DNA of 64,000 bases, taken from contig NC_035172.2 of NCBI RefSeq assembly GCF_001659605.2, positions 19,097,051-19,161,050 of the forward strand, in the 5' to 3' direction. Every line of letters starts with the position of its first letter. The stretch's first letter is position 1. Made by a program: the position numbers and the translations under genes. The notes beneath the pieces were generated by a model, which was given only the letters and a program-made list of their open reading frames with translations, did not search any database and was not told the origin of the DNA. Of this stretch, positions 21,455 to 33,000 are shown piece by piece. This DNA comes from Manihot esculenta. Lineage: Eukaryota; Streptophyta; Magnoliopsida; Malpighiales; Euphorbiaceae.

Positions 21455-22134
21455 ATATACATGTATACATATATGAAAGGAAGACCAGGTGCTCGATTCT
21501 ACGCCCTGGCACAGAGTTACCGGGACTATGTGGTGACAGGTTTACCCTTGATGTGGATTGTCTGTGGTTTGATGCATTCCATCAGAGCATGTGTTAATGA
21601 CTTTTACTGTTCTACTCACTGGGCTATAGAACTCATCCCACTCCCTTAACCCCAGTTTTGCAGGTTCAGTGTACAGTGTTCAGAGGAGATCCACAGAGTA
21701 CAGAAAGAGTAAAGAGATTTGTAATAGCTTAGAGTGGACATGTAATATTAAAGAGATGTAATAGTTGTGTATAAAGTTAGAAATGTGCTTGACTTAGTGA
21801 TGTTTGTGTTGTAAATCTTTTGTTATGTACATGATCTGTATATATATATGTTCTACAGAGTATGTGAAAAACCAGGCTTAACAGGTATGAGTTAACCCAT
21901 CTAGAGCAAGCTCTAGTCAGGGGTACAGAGTATAGAGTACAGAGATAGTGCATGCACAGGTTAAGCCTTGATCCAGAGAAAAGAGTTTTTATTTTCACAG
22001 AATTATTTTCACAGAATGATTATGTATGAGATTTACAGGTACACAGAGAGTATAGCAGGCTTGCTACGGGTTCTGGCGGCCTTAAGCCGACCTGAATCCT
22101 AGCGCCGGTGACGGTCCATTTTGGGGTCGTTACA
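21455..22134 (+). repeat. Element H: 3' end of a plus-strand chromovirus LTR
   Basis: It resembles the last third of E's LTR in plus orientation: the ACCAGG..CCTGG hairpin slot (about 21482-21513), CACTGGGCTATAGAACTC, then GCTTGCTACGGGTTCTGG and CTAGCGCCGG, ending in GGGTCGTTACA. No primer site follows, so it is a 3' LTR or solo LTR. Its left part was separated by element I. It is inserted in LTR fragment G; expected target duplication ATACC (22135-22139). No coding potential. Confidence 0.75.
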
Positions 22135-23649
22135 ATACCATACATATCCAATCATGCCGGGGCCGTAGTGCAGGCTCACCCGGACTTCCATAGTCTGTCA
22201 TGTCATAATATATAAGGGTTAATGGATCATTCAACATTCATCCACATCAATAACATAATATGCAATGCAACATATTCGTGAACTCTAATGCAAGCACCCT
22301 AATATATCTCATGGCATTCATGATGCGTGAATCATGCGAAAACGTTCATTATTTACTTTGAAAGCATAGAGAGTTATTCCACTCACCTCTGGCTAGCTCT
22401 GACAAGACTCGAAAGCAGCTATCTCACTGCTGGGGTCCTCGGTTTCTCGGGTCCGAACTTACACAGGTGGACTCAAATGAGGGACCTAACATACATGAAT
22501 ATGACTCTAAAATACTCCCCAAAAACCCCCTAAAACACCTCAAAACATCCATAGAAAACATGCAAAGGAAGGCTGAACAGGGCACTTTCGGCGGCCGAAA
22601 GTCCCTCCAGAGCCGAAAGTCATGCAGGTTCGGCGGCACCTTCGGCGGCCGAAAGTGCCCTCCAGAGACGAAAGTCCATTCGGGGGCAGGCTTCGGCAGC
22701 CGAAAGGCTTGCCTCACAGACAGGTTCGGCAGCCGAAAATCCTTTCGGCTGCCGAACCTAGTTTCTCCCAAAGGGCAAAAACTCAGCTCTTCAATACACA
22801 CTTTCCTCCCAAACCTCCCAAACAAGCATCCAACTCTCTCAAAGCATGCATACACACATACATCAACACCTAGGGGTCTTAGACTATCCTAAACCCTAAA
22901 TACAACACATCAAACATACACAAATATCATACATTGTCCATAAGTTCACATAAAACCTAACCAAGTTCAACTACCCTAAACATGCATTTCTACCCCATGA
23001 ATCAACTTAAAACTTACTTAAAACATAAAATGAGTTCAAGATCGGCTCTTACCTCTTGAAGATCGAGAGAGAGATGACCTAAACTTGGAGAACCAAGGAA
23101 AAGAGCTCCTGAGTCTTCCAAGCCTCAAAACTTGCTTAAATGCTCAAAAATCTTCAAAACAAAGTGAAATCTCATGAAAATCATAAAAGATTTGTAAGAA
23201 GAGACTCAAAATAGATGGGGAACGGCGGAGAGCTCACCTTGGCCGAAATGGGGAGAAAAGCTCGCCCATTTCGGACAAGGGACCCCTTTATAGGTGGCTG
23301 GCCAGGCCACTTTCGGGGGCCTAACGTGCCTCCGCATGCATGCCATGTTCGGCAGCCGAACTTAAGGTTCGGTGGCCGAACCTAGACTTCCCTCACTTAT
23401 GCCTTCGGGGGCCTAAAGCACTCCCGAAGCGCATGCATGTTCGGCGGCCGAACTTGAGGTTCGGCGACCGAACCTGAGTCTTCCTCCAAGGTCTATTTCA
23501 TTCAAAACTCATTTTTCTTCTTACTTAAAATCATCAAATACATTAAAACATTTTATAAAAACATGATTTTACCCTTCTAGAGGTCTCCGACATCCGAGAT
23601 TCCTCCGATCAGTAGGAATTCCGATACCGGAGTCTAGCCGGGTATTACA
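22135..23649 (-). repeat. Element G: chromovirus LTR fragment
   Basis: Minus-orientation LTR ending in GCCGGGTATTACA at 23649; its left part was split off by H. It has palindrome clusters at about 22585-22760 and 23345-23472, a minus-strand TATA box at about 23286-23292, and the CTTCAAGAG|GTAAGAG donor near 23053. It abuts coding sequence of F directly with no polypurine tract, so it is the right-hand LTR (or a solo LTR) inserted into F. Expected target duplication GCCTC (23650-23654). Confidence 0.8.
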
Positions 23650-25026
23650 GCCTCCACATCTTGAGTGCGAAGATCACAGCTGCCATCTCTAGATCGTGTG
23701 TAGGATAATTCAACTCATGCTTTTTCAGCTGCCTAGAAGCATAAGCAATTACCCTATCATTTTGCATTAACACACAACCTAGTCCCACACGGGACGCATC
23801 ACAAAATACTGTGAAGTCTTCATTACTGCTAGGCAGAGCTAACACCGGTGCTGACGTTAACCTTTTGTTCAGCTCCTCAAAGCTTTCCTCACACTGCTCA
23901 GACCACACAAACCTCTGATTCTTCTTGGTCAATCTGGTCATAGGAGCGGCGATTTTGGAGAAGTCTTGTACGAACCTCCTATAGTAATCTGCCAAACCCA
24001 GAAAGCTCTTAATCTCTGTAATTGTAGTGGGTCTAGGCCAGTTAGCTATAGCTTCCACCTTCTTGGGGTCCACTTCAATTCCCTTTTCCGACACAACATG
24101 TCCCAAGAAGGAAATGCTCCTTAACCAGAACTCACACTTTGAGAACTTGGCATACAAGCCATGCTCCTTCAGGGTCTGCAAAACCATCCTCAGATGATGG
24201 GCATGCTCCTCTGCATTTCTGGAATACACCAAGATATCATCAATGAAGACAATAACAAAGTGATCCAGATACTGACTGAAAACTCTATTCATGAGATCCA
24301 TGAATGCTGCAGGGGCATTGGTTAGCCCAAACGACATTACTAGGAACTTATAATGCCCATATCTAGTCCTGAACGCCGTCTTCGGCACATCTTCTTCTCT
24401 GATTCTCAGCTGATGATACCCGGATCTCAGATCTATCTTGGAAAAACAACCTGTTCCTGTTAGCTGGTCAAATAGATCATCGATCCTAGGTAACGGATAC
24501 TTATTCTTGGTAGTGACTTTGTTCAACTGCCTGTAGTCGATACAAAGTCTCAAGGATCCATCCTTCTTCTTTATAAACAGCACTGGAGCACCCTAAGGTG
24601 AGGTACTCGGTCGGATGAAACCCTTGTCTACCAACTCTTGCAACTGCTCCTTTAGCTCCTTCAACTCTGCTGGTGCCATCCTGTAGGGAGGGATAGAGAT
24701 CGGTCTGGTTCCAAGCATCAATTCTATTTCGAACTCCATCTCCCTAGCAGGTGGTAGTCTAGGAAGCTCATCTGGGAAGACATCTAGAAACTCTCTGACC
24801 ACGGGCACTGAGGCGGGCTCCCTAACCTGACTAACCAGCTCTCTCACATGAGCTAGAAACCCCTGACAACCCCTCCTGAGCAACCTACGAGCCTGTAGGG
24901 CTGATATCAGGCCTTTAGGCATACCCCTCCTGTCTCCCCTGAAGAAAACCTCTGACCCATCTGATCTCTGAACCTGACTACCTTGTCTTTGCAATCGAAG
25001 GTAGCACCATGAGTAGATAGCCAATC
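23650..25026 (-). pseudogene. Element F: chromovirus pol fragment, core of the stack
   Basis: On the minus strand this encodes the end of protease (around WLSTHGA), the linker, a full reverse transcriptase ([18 protein letters not shown]) and the start of RNase H ([10 protein letters not shown] to ALKMWR). It stops abruptly at both ends where G and E inserted. Two lesions are visible by comparison with K: a one-base deletion near 24962, which shifts the frame before GSEVFFRG, and a TGG to TAG change at 24593-24595 in the SPWGAPV motif. Downstream, 23650-24583 is open and well conserved. The remaining parts of F lie outside the window on both sides. Confidence 0.85.
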
Positions 25027-27407
25027 TGTAATACCCGGCTAGATCTCGGCATCGGAATCCCGACTTTCCGGCGGAATCACCGTTGGAACCTGGAATGTTG
25101 GAGATGCCAGAGTCTTCTAGGGGGTTAAAATGTGTTTTCTAAAATGTTTTCACTTGATTTTATGGTTTCAAATGGAAAGGAAACTGAGTTTTTAAAAGTT
25201 TAGGCTAAGGAGGCATTTGCCAGGTTCGGCCGCCGAAAGTCAAGTTCGGCCGCCGAACATGGGGCTGTTTCGGGAGTGCTTTAGGCTTCCGAAAGTGTGA
25301 GGGCAGAAAGCAGGTTCGGCCGCCGAACATGCATGAGTTTAGGAGGCACGTTAGGCTGCCGAAGGTCGTCGACCAGGCCACCTATAAAAGGCCCTCAGAC
25401 CGAAAATGGGCGAGTTTTCTCCCCATTCTCGAGCTTAGGTGTGTTCATGTCCTCCTCTAGTCATTTTTATGCTTTTTCTTCAATCCTTCACGTTTTTATA
25501 AGTTTCATGGTTGTTTTGAAGAGTTTTGGGTTCAAAGATAAAGTTTGGAGCTTGGAGAACCAAGGGGTTTGTTTCCTCCCATCTCCAAGTTAGAGATCAC
25601 ACCAACCCTCGATCTTCAAGAGGTAAGTGTAGATCTATGCTTTCCTTTATGTTTTAATGAAGTTTTAAGGAGTTTTAATGCTTGAGTATGGGTAGATATG
25701 CATGTTAGGGTTTATGTGGGTTTTGTGCCCAATATGTGTTTATGTGATGTTATATTGAAGGTTTAAGCTAGGTTATGCATGTGGGAGAGTGTATGCATGA
25801 TTGGGAAAGAGCAAGTGAGATTATGGGTTGTTTTGATGGTTTTGGCCTATGTGGGTCATAAACTATCTATGTATGCTTTGGATGTTGTTTTTGGAGTTCA
25901 ATCTAGTTGTTAAGCTCCTTTATGCATGACTAAGGGTTTATGCTTGGTTTTGAGAAGTTTCTGCATGTTTTATGAGGTTGGATGTTTGTTTTGGGGGGTT
26001 GGGAGGCTTGTATGCACAAGGGCTGAGTTCTGGAAGAACTCAGGTTCGGCCGCCGAAGGTGGTTTCGGCCGCCGAGCCTGCCTATGGATGCATGGATTGG
26101 CCGCCAAACCTTGCCCCCGAAAGTTATGTTTCGGAGCTGGAGCAGACTTTCGGCCGCCGAAGGTAATGTTCGGCTGCCGAAAGTGCCTGACTTTCGTCTC
26201 TGGAGAGAGGGTTCGGCCGCCGAAAGTGCCCCCGAACCTGCATGACTTTCATCTCTGGAAGGGACCTTCGGCCGCCGAAAGTGCCCTGTCCAGCCCTTTC
26301 ATGGGTGTTTTCTATGATTGTTTTAAGGATGTTTTAGGGGGTTTTTGGGTAGTTGTTGTGAAGTTGTGTAGAGTATGTTTGGCACCTCACTGGAGTCCAC
26401 CTGTGTAGGATCAGACCCGAGGAACCGAGGTGTTTAGCAGTGTTAGCTGCTTCAGAGTCGGTCCAGAGCTAGTCAAGATGAGTAGAACATAACTCTTTTT
26501 AATATTAAAAAAATTAAATGTTCTAAGCATGTTCATGCATCACGGATACCATGATTATGAAATAGGTTGTTTGCATTAGAGTTCACAAATATGTTGCATT
26601 GCATAATACGGTGATGATGATATGGATGAATATTGGATGATCCATTAGCCCTCAGTATGATGTGTTATGATATAACATGATAGGACATGATAGGACATGT
26701 ATGGCATGATATGAGATGGAAAGACCAGGTGTGGCCGTATCGCCCCTGGCATAGAGCATTGTTGGACTTGTTATGAGATGAGATCTAGATGTAGAGGGCT
26801 AATGGTGACGAATTCATCCTTGATGTGTATTGTTTGTGATGTGATGCATGTCATGAAAGTATATATTATAATAAACTGTTTTCTCTATAGTTCTGCTCAC
26901 TGGGCTTTATAGCTCACTCCTCTCCCCTAACCCCAGGTTTGCAGGGTCAGAGATAGTCAGGAGATCAGCAGGTTATGTCTATGGTCATGTTTATGTAATA
27001 GATTAGTAGTGGACATGATGTAAGGTAAAGATATGTAATGAAATCTAAAATGTTATAATGTAATGTAATGGATAGAGTTGTGTTTTGCCCTAGAAGTGTG
27101 GTTAATCCCTTTGCACATGGTCCTTATGTATGTTTTTTTTATGAGGCATGATAGCCAAGCTTAGTGTATGTTGCCCCACGTGAGTTGTCGATGAGAACTC
27201 TAGTGTTGGGGTTTATGGTTATGCGTTGTGCATGCACAGGTTAAGCTTGGTGTTTGAAAGAAAGAAAGAGTTTACAGTTTTATGTTTTAAAGTTTTTATA
27301 TTTATGTTTGATCATGTATGGGGATTACACCAGATGTACAGGATGTATGTTAGGCTTGCTACGGGTCTCGGCGACCTTATGTCGATCTGGATCCTAGCGC
27401 TGGTAGC
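25027..27407 (+). repeat. Element E 5' LTR, main part
   Basis: It starts TGTAATACCCGGCTAG and runs to the B insertion. Palindromes of the TTCGGCCGCCGAA type occur in U3 (about 25223-25355, including one followed by CATGCATG) and in the leader (about 26043-26280). A TATA box (TATAAAA, about 25383-25389) and a splice-donor consensus CTTCAAGAG|GTAAGTG (GT at 25623) are present. Confidence 0.88.
25383..25389 (+). promoter_or_regulatory. TATA box of element E LTR
   Basis: TATAAAA in CACCTATAAAAGGCCC; the equivalent position is conserved in the LTRs of D, G, I and K. Confidence 0.6.
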
Positions 27408-27677
27408 TGATAGAGCCAAAATTAGACCCATTTTCTATGTTTATATTTATGTCAATTTACACATTTTCTACCTAACTTTGTGGTTTTTGTCTTATTTTGT
27501 AGGAAATGGAGCAAAATGGTAATTTGGCTAAAATGGCCTTAATTCTGCCCAAAAGACAGCAAAAGAGAATAAGCATGGTTTGCCCAACTTGATTGCCCAA
27601 GCCAAGGAGAAGCTGAGATAAAGAGGAAAAAGTGATAAAGTATGCTGTCCAGACTGTTTGCCCAAACAGCACTGGGC
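27408..27677 (+). repeat. Element B 5' LTR, first part
   Basis: It starts TGATAGAGCC and is interrupted by K inside a TGTTTGCCCAAACA palindrome cluster (target TGGGC at 27673-27677). Confidence 0.9.
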
Positions 27678-28308
27678 TGTAACAGCCCGGAAATCCGGAC
27701 CGCTACCGGCGCTAGGATCCGGATCGGCGTAAGGCCGCCGGGACCCGTAGCAAGCCTAACATAACCTGTAATCCTGTTTAATCCCATACATGATCAACAA
27801 TAAACATAAATCTTAAAACTTTTCTTTCATACATGTCATCAATCACCAACTCAACCTGTACATATTCTGAACATATACATAAACATCGTCCCTCAGTGGG
27901 ATCTCATCAAAGCCTCAAGGGCCATACATCATATGGTGAGTTGGTTTACATCCACATCATAACATAAAATCATGTACATACCAAGGGATTAACATATACT
28001 ATGGTCAAGCACAACTCTATCCTCAATAACATAATTACATGAACATAACTGTTCAAAGCTTTACATTACATTCTTATAATTTGTCATGTCCACATACTCT
28101 AGCTATTACATACATATGACTTTTCTCTTCTTTTCTTCTCTATCAATCCCGTACCTGCAAACCTGGGGGTTAGGGGAGAGGGGTGAGCTAAAAGCCCAGT
28201 GAGTAGAAACTAAAAACATTATATTAAAGTTCATGCTTTCATGAAATGCATCACATCACAGACAATTCACATCAAGGGTGAAGCGGTCACCAATTAGTCC
28301 CAACATAG

Positions 28309-28480
28309 TCTCGTGCCAGGCCGTAGCATGGGGTCCTGGTCTTTCCTGTCACATTATATATCTATTAAGTCTCGTGCCAGGCCGTAGCATGGGGTCCTGG
28401 TCTTTCCGTCATAACATACATAATGCCTCGTGCCAGGCCGTAGCATGGGGTCCTGGTCTTCCTGTCACATCATATATTAT
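28309..28480. repeat. Three tandem units with internal CCAGG/CCTGG inverted repeat
   Basis: Units starting near 28309, 28370 and 28426 each contain GTGCCAGGCCGTAGCATGGG followed by GTCCTGGTCTT. CCAGG and CCTGG can pair around the intervening bases. The array recurs at 35925-36096 in the other LTR. Confidence 0.85.
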
Positions 28481-29636
28481 GTCTCATGGACTAATTGGAT
28501 CATACAGCATTCACCCACAAGCGCAAAGGAAAATGCAATGCAACATATTCGTGAACTAATGCAATCAACCTATTACATATCATCATGATGCGTGAAGCAT
28601 GCTCAGAACATTTAATTACTTGATTTAAAACATTAAGCTTGTTTCCACTCACCTCTGGCTAGCTCTGACCAGACACTGAAGCAGCTCACTCACTGCTGGG
28701 GTCCTCGGTTCCTCGGGTCCGAACCTACACAGGTGGACTCTAATGAGGGACCAAACATATATAAACATAACTCTAAACATATATAAACATAACTCTAATA
28801 TCCCCCAAGAACCCCCTAAAACATCATGAAAACATCATAGAAAATATGCATGAAATGGCTAAACAGGGCACCTTCGGCGGCACCTTCGGCGGCCGAAAGT
28901 CCCGGACAGAGACGAAACTCAGCTAGGTTCGGCGGCACCTTCGGCGGCCGAAAGTGCCAGACAGAGACGAAAGTCTCTTTTCGGGGGCACCTTCGGCAGC
29001 CGAAAGCTGCCTTCACAAGAGGGGTTCGGCGGCCGAAACTCCCTTCGGCTGCCGAACCTGGTTTCTGCCAAACGGCAGAAACTTGGTTCAAATGAACCTC
29101 CTGCCTCTCAAAACCATAAATCATGCATATATCTCAACCAAAACACACATACAAGTTCCTAGGGGTCTCAAACATGCATATACCCCATCTACAACACTTC
29201 ATTCACACACAATCAAGCTACATTGCTCAAAATCACAACATAACCCATAAGCCTACACATGAACTAAACATGCCTTTAATCCCATGAATCTTACATGAAA
29301 CTTATTTAAAACATTACAAGAGTTCAAGATCGACTCTTACCTCTTGAAGATCGAGAGTAGAGGCGATCTAACTTGGAGTTGGGAGAAATCTAGCTCCTTG
29401 GGTCTCCAAGCTCAAAACTTGATTCCAAAGCTTAAAAACTTCAAAGCAAGATGAAAACTTGTTAAAACCATGAAAGATCTAGAGGAAACACTCAAGATCG
29501 AGGGAGGAACGGTGGAGACTCACCTTGGTCGACAATGGGAGAGAAAAAGCTCGCCCGTGCGGACCAAGGGGACCCTTTTATAGTGGCTGGCCAGGCCACG
29601 TTCGGGGGCCGAATGTGCCTCCGTATCCATGCAATG

Positions 29637-29762
29637 TTCGGCGGCCGAACATAAGGTTCGGCGGCCGAACCTGCACTTCCCTCACTTAGACTTTCGGGGG
29701 CCTAACGTGCCTCCCAAAGTCCATGCATGTTCGGCGGCCGAAAGTAAGTTTCGGCGGCCGAA
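29637..29762 (-). promoter_or_regulatory. U3 palindrome block with RY motif (element K, 3' LTR copy)
   Basis: Four TTCGGCGGCCGAA copies at 29637, 29657, 29730 and 29750, in two pairs spaced 20 bp start to start. CATGCATG (29722-29729) touches the third. TTCGGCCGCCGAA contains the GCC-box core GCCGCC bound by ERF factors, and CATGCATG is the RY element bound by B3 factors. The block is about 55-185 bp upstream of the TATA box. The 5' LTR copy is at 37253-37378. Confidence 0.6.
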
Positions 29763-29939
29763 CCTGGGTTTTCCCTTAAAGAAATTTTCATGTAAAACTC
29801 ATTTAAAAACATACTTAAAACCATTAAAAACATAAAAATATTTTATAAAAACATGCTTTTACCCTTCTAGAGGTTTCCGACATCCGAGATTCCACCGGAC
29901 GGTAGGAATTCCGATACCGGAGTCTAGCCGGGTATTACA

Positions 29940-29952
29940 TTCTCCCCCCTTA
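29940..29952 (-). other. Element K polypurine tract
   Basis: The minus strand reads TAAGGGGGGAGAA immediately before TGTAATACCC. Confidence 0.88.
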
Positions 29953-30044
29953 AGAACATTCGTCCCCGAATGTTCCTCAACTAGTACACGCATATCATAA
30001 ACATAACATACACACATGGCACATGGAACACATCTCAACTAACC

Positions 30045-33000
30045 TTAGAAGAGGTGGGGGTACTGCTGGAGCATGGACTCCCGGGTCTCCCAAGTGCATT
30101 CCTCCAAATTGTGGTGGTTCCAAAGGACTTTCACCATCGGGATTTCCTTGTTCCTCAATTTTCTGATCCGAGTGTCTAGAATCCGTACTGGCTGCTCTAC
30201 AAAAGTGAGATCCTCTTGGATCTCCACATCAGGCTCACTAAGAACCTTGCTTGGATCTGACACGAACTTTCTTAACATGGAAACATGGAAAACCGGATGG
30301 ATTCTCTCCATAGAAGCAGGCAAGTCCAGTTTGTACGATACATTCCCAACTTTTTGCAAGACCTCAAAGGGTCCGATGTACCGTGGAGCTAGCTTACCCT
30401 TCTTACCAAACCGAACCACCCCTTTCATCGGAGACACCTTGAGCAATACTAGATCCCCCTCCTGAAACTCTACCTGTTTCCTGCGAATGTCTGCATAACT
30501 TTTCTGCCTGCTGGTGGCAGTCTTTATCCTTTCTCTGATCATGGGCACCACCCTGCTGGTGATCTCTACAAGCTCAGGCCCTGCTAAGGACCTCTCTCCT
30601 ACCTCTTCCCAGCAAACGGGTGACCTGCACTTCCTCCCATACAAAGCTTCATATGGAGCCATCCCTATGCTAGCATGATGGCTGTTATTGTAGGCAAACT
30701 CCACCAAAGGTAGATGCTGCCTCCAAGAACCGCCAAAGTCCAGCACACACATTCTGAGCATATCTTCTATTGTCTGGATGGTCCTCTCTGATTGTCCGTC
30801 TGTCTGTGGATGGAAGGCAGTACTGAATTCCAACCTAGTACCCATGGCATTCTGCAGACTCCGCCAAAACCTGGAGGTGAACTGGGGCCCTCTATCGGAC
30901 ACTATTGAAACCGGAACCCCATGTAACCTGACAACTTCATCCACATAAACCTGCGCTAACTTATCCACAGAGTAGTTGCTCCTAACAGGGATGAAGTGAG
31001 CAGATTTGGTGAGTCTGTCCACAATCACCCATATGGAGTCTAGTCTGTTGGATGTTGCCGGTAACCCCACTACAAAATCCATGGCGATATTCTCCCATTT
31101 CCATTCTGGAATCGGTAGCGGGTTAAGCATTCCAGCCGGCTTCTGATGTTCCAGCTTCACCCTCTGACACACTTCGCAGGCTGACACGAACTGTGCCACT
31201 TCTCTCTTCATAGCTGGCCACCAATACACTCTCTTCAGATCTTGATACATCTTGGTGGCTCCAGGGTGAATGCTGTATCTTGCATTATGAGCCTCCCTCA
31301 TAATGTCTCCTTTTAGTCCGATGCCATCTGGTACACATAGTCTATTCCCATAGCGGAGGATCCCCTTTTCATCGAATCTGAACTCACTGTCTTTGCCTGA
31401 CTGAACAGTCCTGGCAATCTTCACTAACTCTGGGTCCTCATGCTGTTTCTGGGCCACCTGCTCCAGAAACACGGGTGTTACTTTCATCTGTGCAATCAAA
31501 GCACCTGTACCAGACAACTCCATCTGTAGACCTTCCTCAATGAGCTTATAAAATTCCTTCACCACCGGTCTCCTCTCTGCCGTGATGTGGGATAGACTGC
31601 CAAGTGATTTCCGGCTTAAGGCATCAGCTACTACATTAGCCTTACCCGGATGGTACTGTATCTTACAATCATAGTCACTGAGCAGTTCTACCCATCTCCT
31701 CTGCCTCAAGTTCAGCTCTCTCTGGTTCAAGATGTGCTGCAGGCTCTTATGATCTGTGAAGATCTCACATTTTACCCCATAGAGGTAATGCCTCCACATC
31801 TTGAGGGCAAAGATAACTGCTGCCATTTCCAGATCGTGTGTGGGGTAATTCATCTCATGCCTCTTTAGCTGTCTAGAAGCATAAGCGATCACCCTACCAT
31901 TCTGCATCAACACACAACCCAAGCCTACTCTGGATGCATCACAGAACACTGTGAAATCCTCATTGCTGTTTGGCAGAGCTAACACTGGTGCTGAAGTCAA
32001 CCTCTTCTTGAGCTCCTCAAAGCTTTCTTCACACTGATCGGTCCACTCGAACCTCTGATTCTTTCTGGTCAATCTGGTTAAAGGAGCTGCAATTTTGGAG
32101 AAGTCCTGCACGAACCTCCTGTAATAACCAGCCAAACCCAAGAAGCTTCTGATCTCTGTCACTGAGGTGGGTCTGGGCCAGTTAGTCACAGCCTCTACTT
32201 TCTTGGGGTCTACCTCTATTCCATTCTCTGACATTATATGCCCCAAGAATGATATGCTCCTTAACCAGAACTCACACTTGGAGAACTTGGCATACAAGCC
32301 ATGTTCCCTCAAGGTCTGTAATACAATCCTCAGATGATGGGCATGCTCCTCTGCATTTCTGGAATACACTAAGATATCATCTATGAAGACAATAACAAAG
32401 TGATCCAGGTACGGTCTAAACACTCTGTTCATGAGGTTCATGAATGCTGCAGGGGCGTTGGTCAACCCAAACGGCATTACAAGGAACTCATAATGCCCAT
32501 ATCTGGTCCTGAAAGCTGTCTTCGGTATGTCTTCTTCCCTTATCCTCAACTGATGGTACCCTGATCTCAGATCTATTTTAGAGAAACAACCTGCTCCTGC
32601 TAGCTGGTCGAATAGATCATCGATCCTTGGCAATGGGTACTTATTCTTGATGGTGACTTTGTTCAACTGTCTGTAGTCGATACAAAGCCTAAGGGATCCA
32701 TCCTTTTTCTTCACAAAGAGCACTGGAGCACCCCAGGGTGAGGTACTCGGTCGGATGAAACCCTTGTCTACCAGTTCCTGCAACTGTTCTTTCAACTCTT
32801 TCATCTCAGCTGGTGCCATCCTGTAGGGAGGGATAGAGATAGGCCTAGTTCCAGGCATCAGCTCTATTTCAAACTCTATCTCCCTTGCAGGTGGTAGTCC
32901 TGGAAGCTCGTTTGGGAAAACATCTAAAAACCCATTGACCACTGGCACTGAGGCGGGCTCTCTAACCTGACTGTCCAGCTCCCTCACATGAGCTAGATAC

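Larger units (their letters stand above)
27678..29939 (-). repeat. Element K 3' LTR
   Basis: TGTAACAGCC to GGGTATTACA in plus coordinates. Palindrome blocks at 28872-29056 (leader side) and 29637-29762 (U3), TATA box at 29576-29582 on the minus strand, three-copy tandem repeat at 28309-28480. Confidence 0.93.

Noticed and set aside
21455..22134. H as part of the same element as E
   Set aside because: Both are plus-orientation chromovirus LTR sequence, but H is a different subfamily, is followed by LTR G rather than a primer site, and lies outside E's start at 25027.
22467..22892. ORFs through the TTCGGCGGCCGAA clusters in chromovirus LTRs (also 13318-13848, 28816-29124, 46951-47401)
   Set aside because: They are open on several frames and both strands because of the GC-rich repeats; no conserved frame between subfamilies.
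23650..25026. F as the pol of element G
   Set aside because: G's LTR end touches RNase H coding sequence with no polypurine tract or missing integrase in between, so G inserted into F rather than flanking it as its own LTR.
28872..29056. Palindrome clusters considered as a CRISPR-like repeat array
   Set aside because: Spacing is irregular, the spacers are conserved between copies, there are no cas genes, and the setting is a plant LTR.
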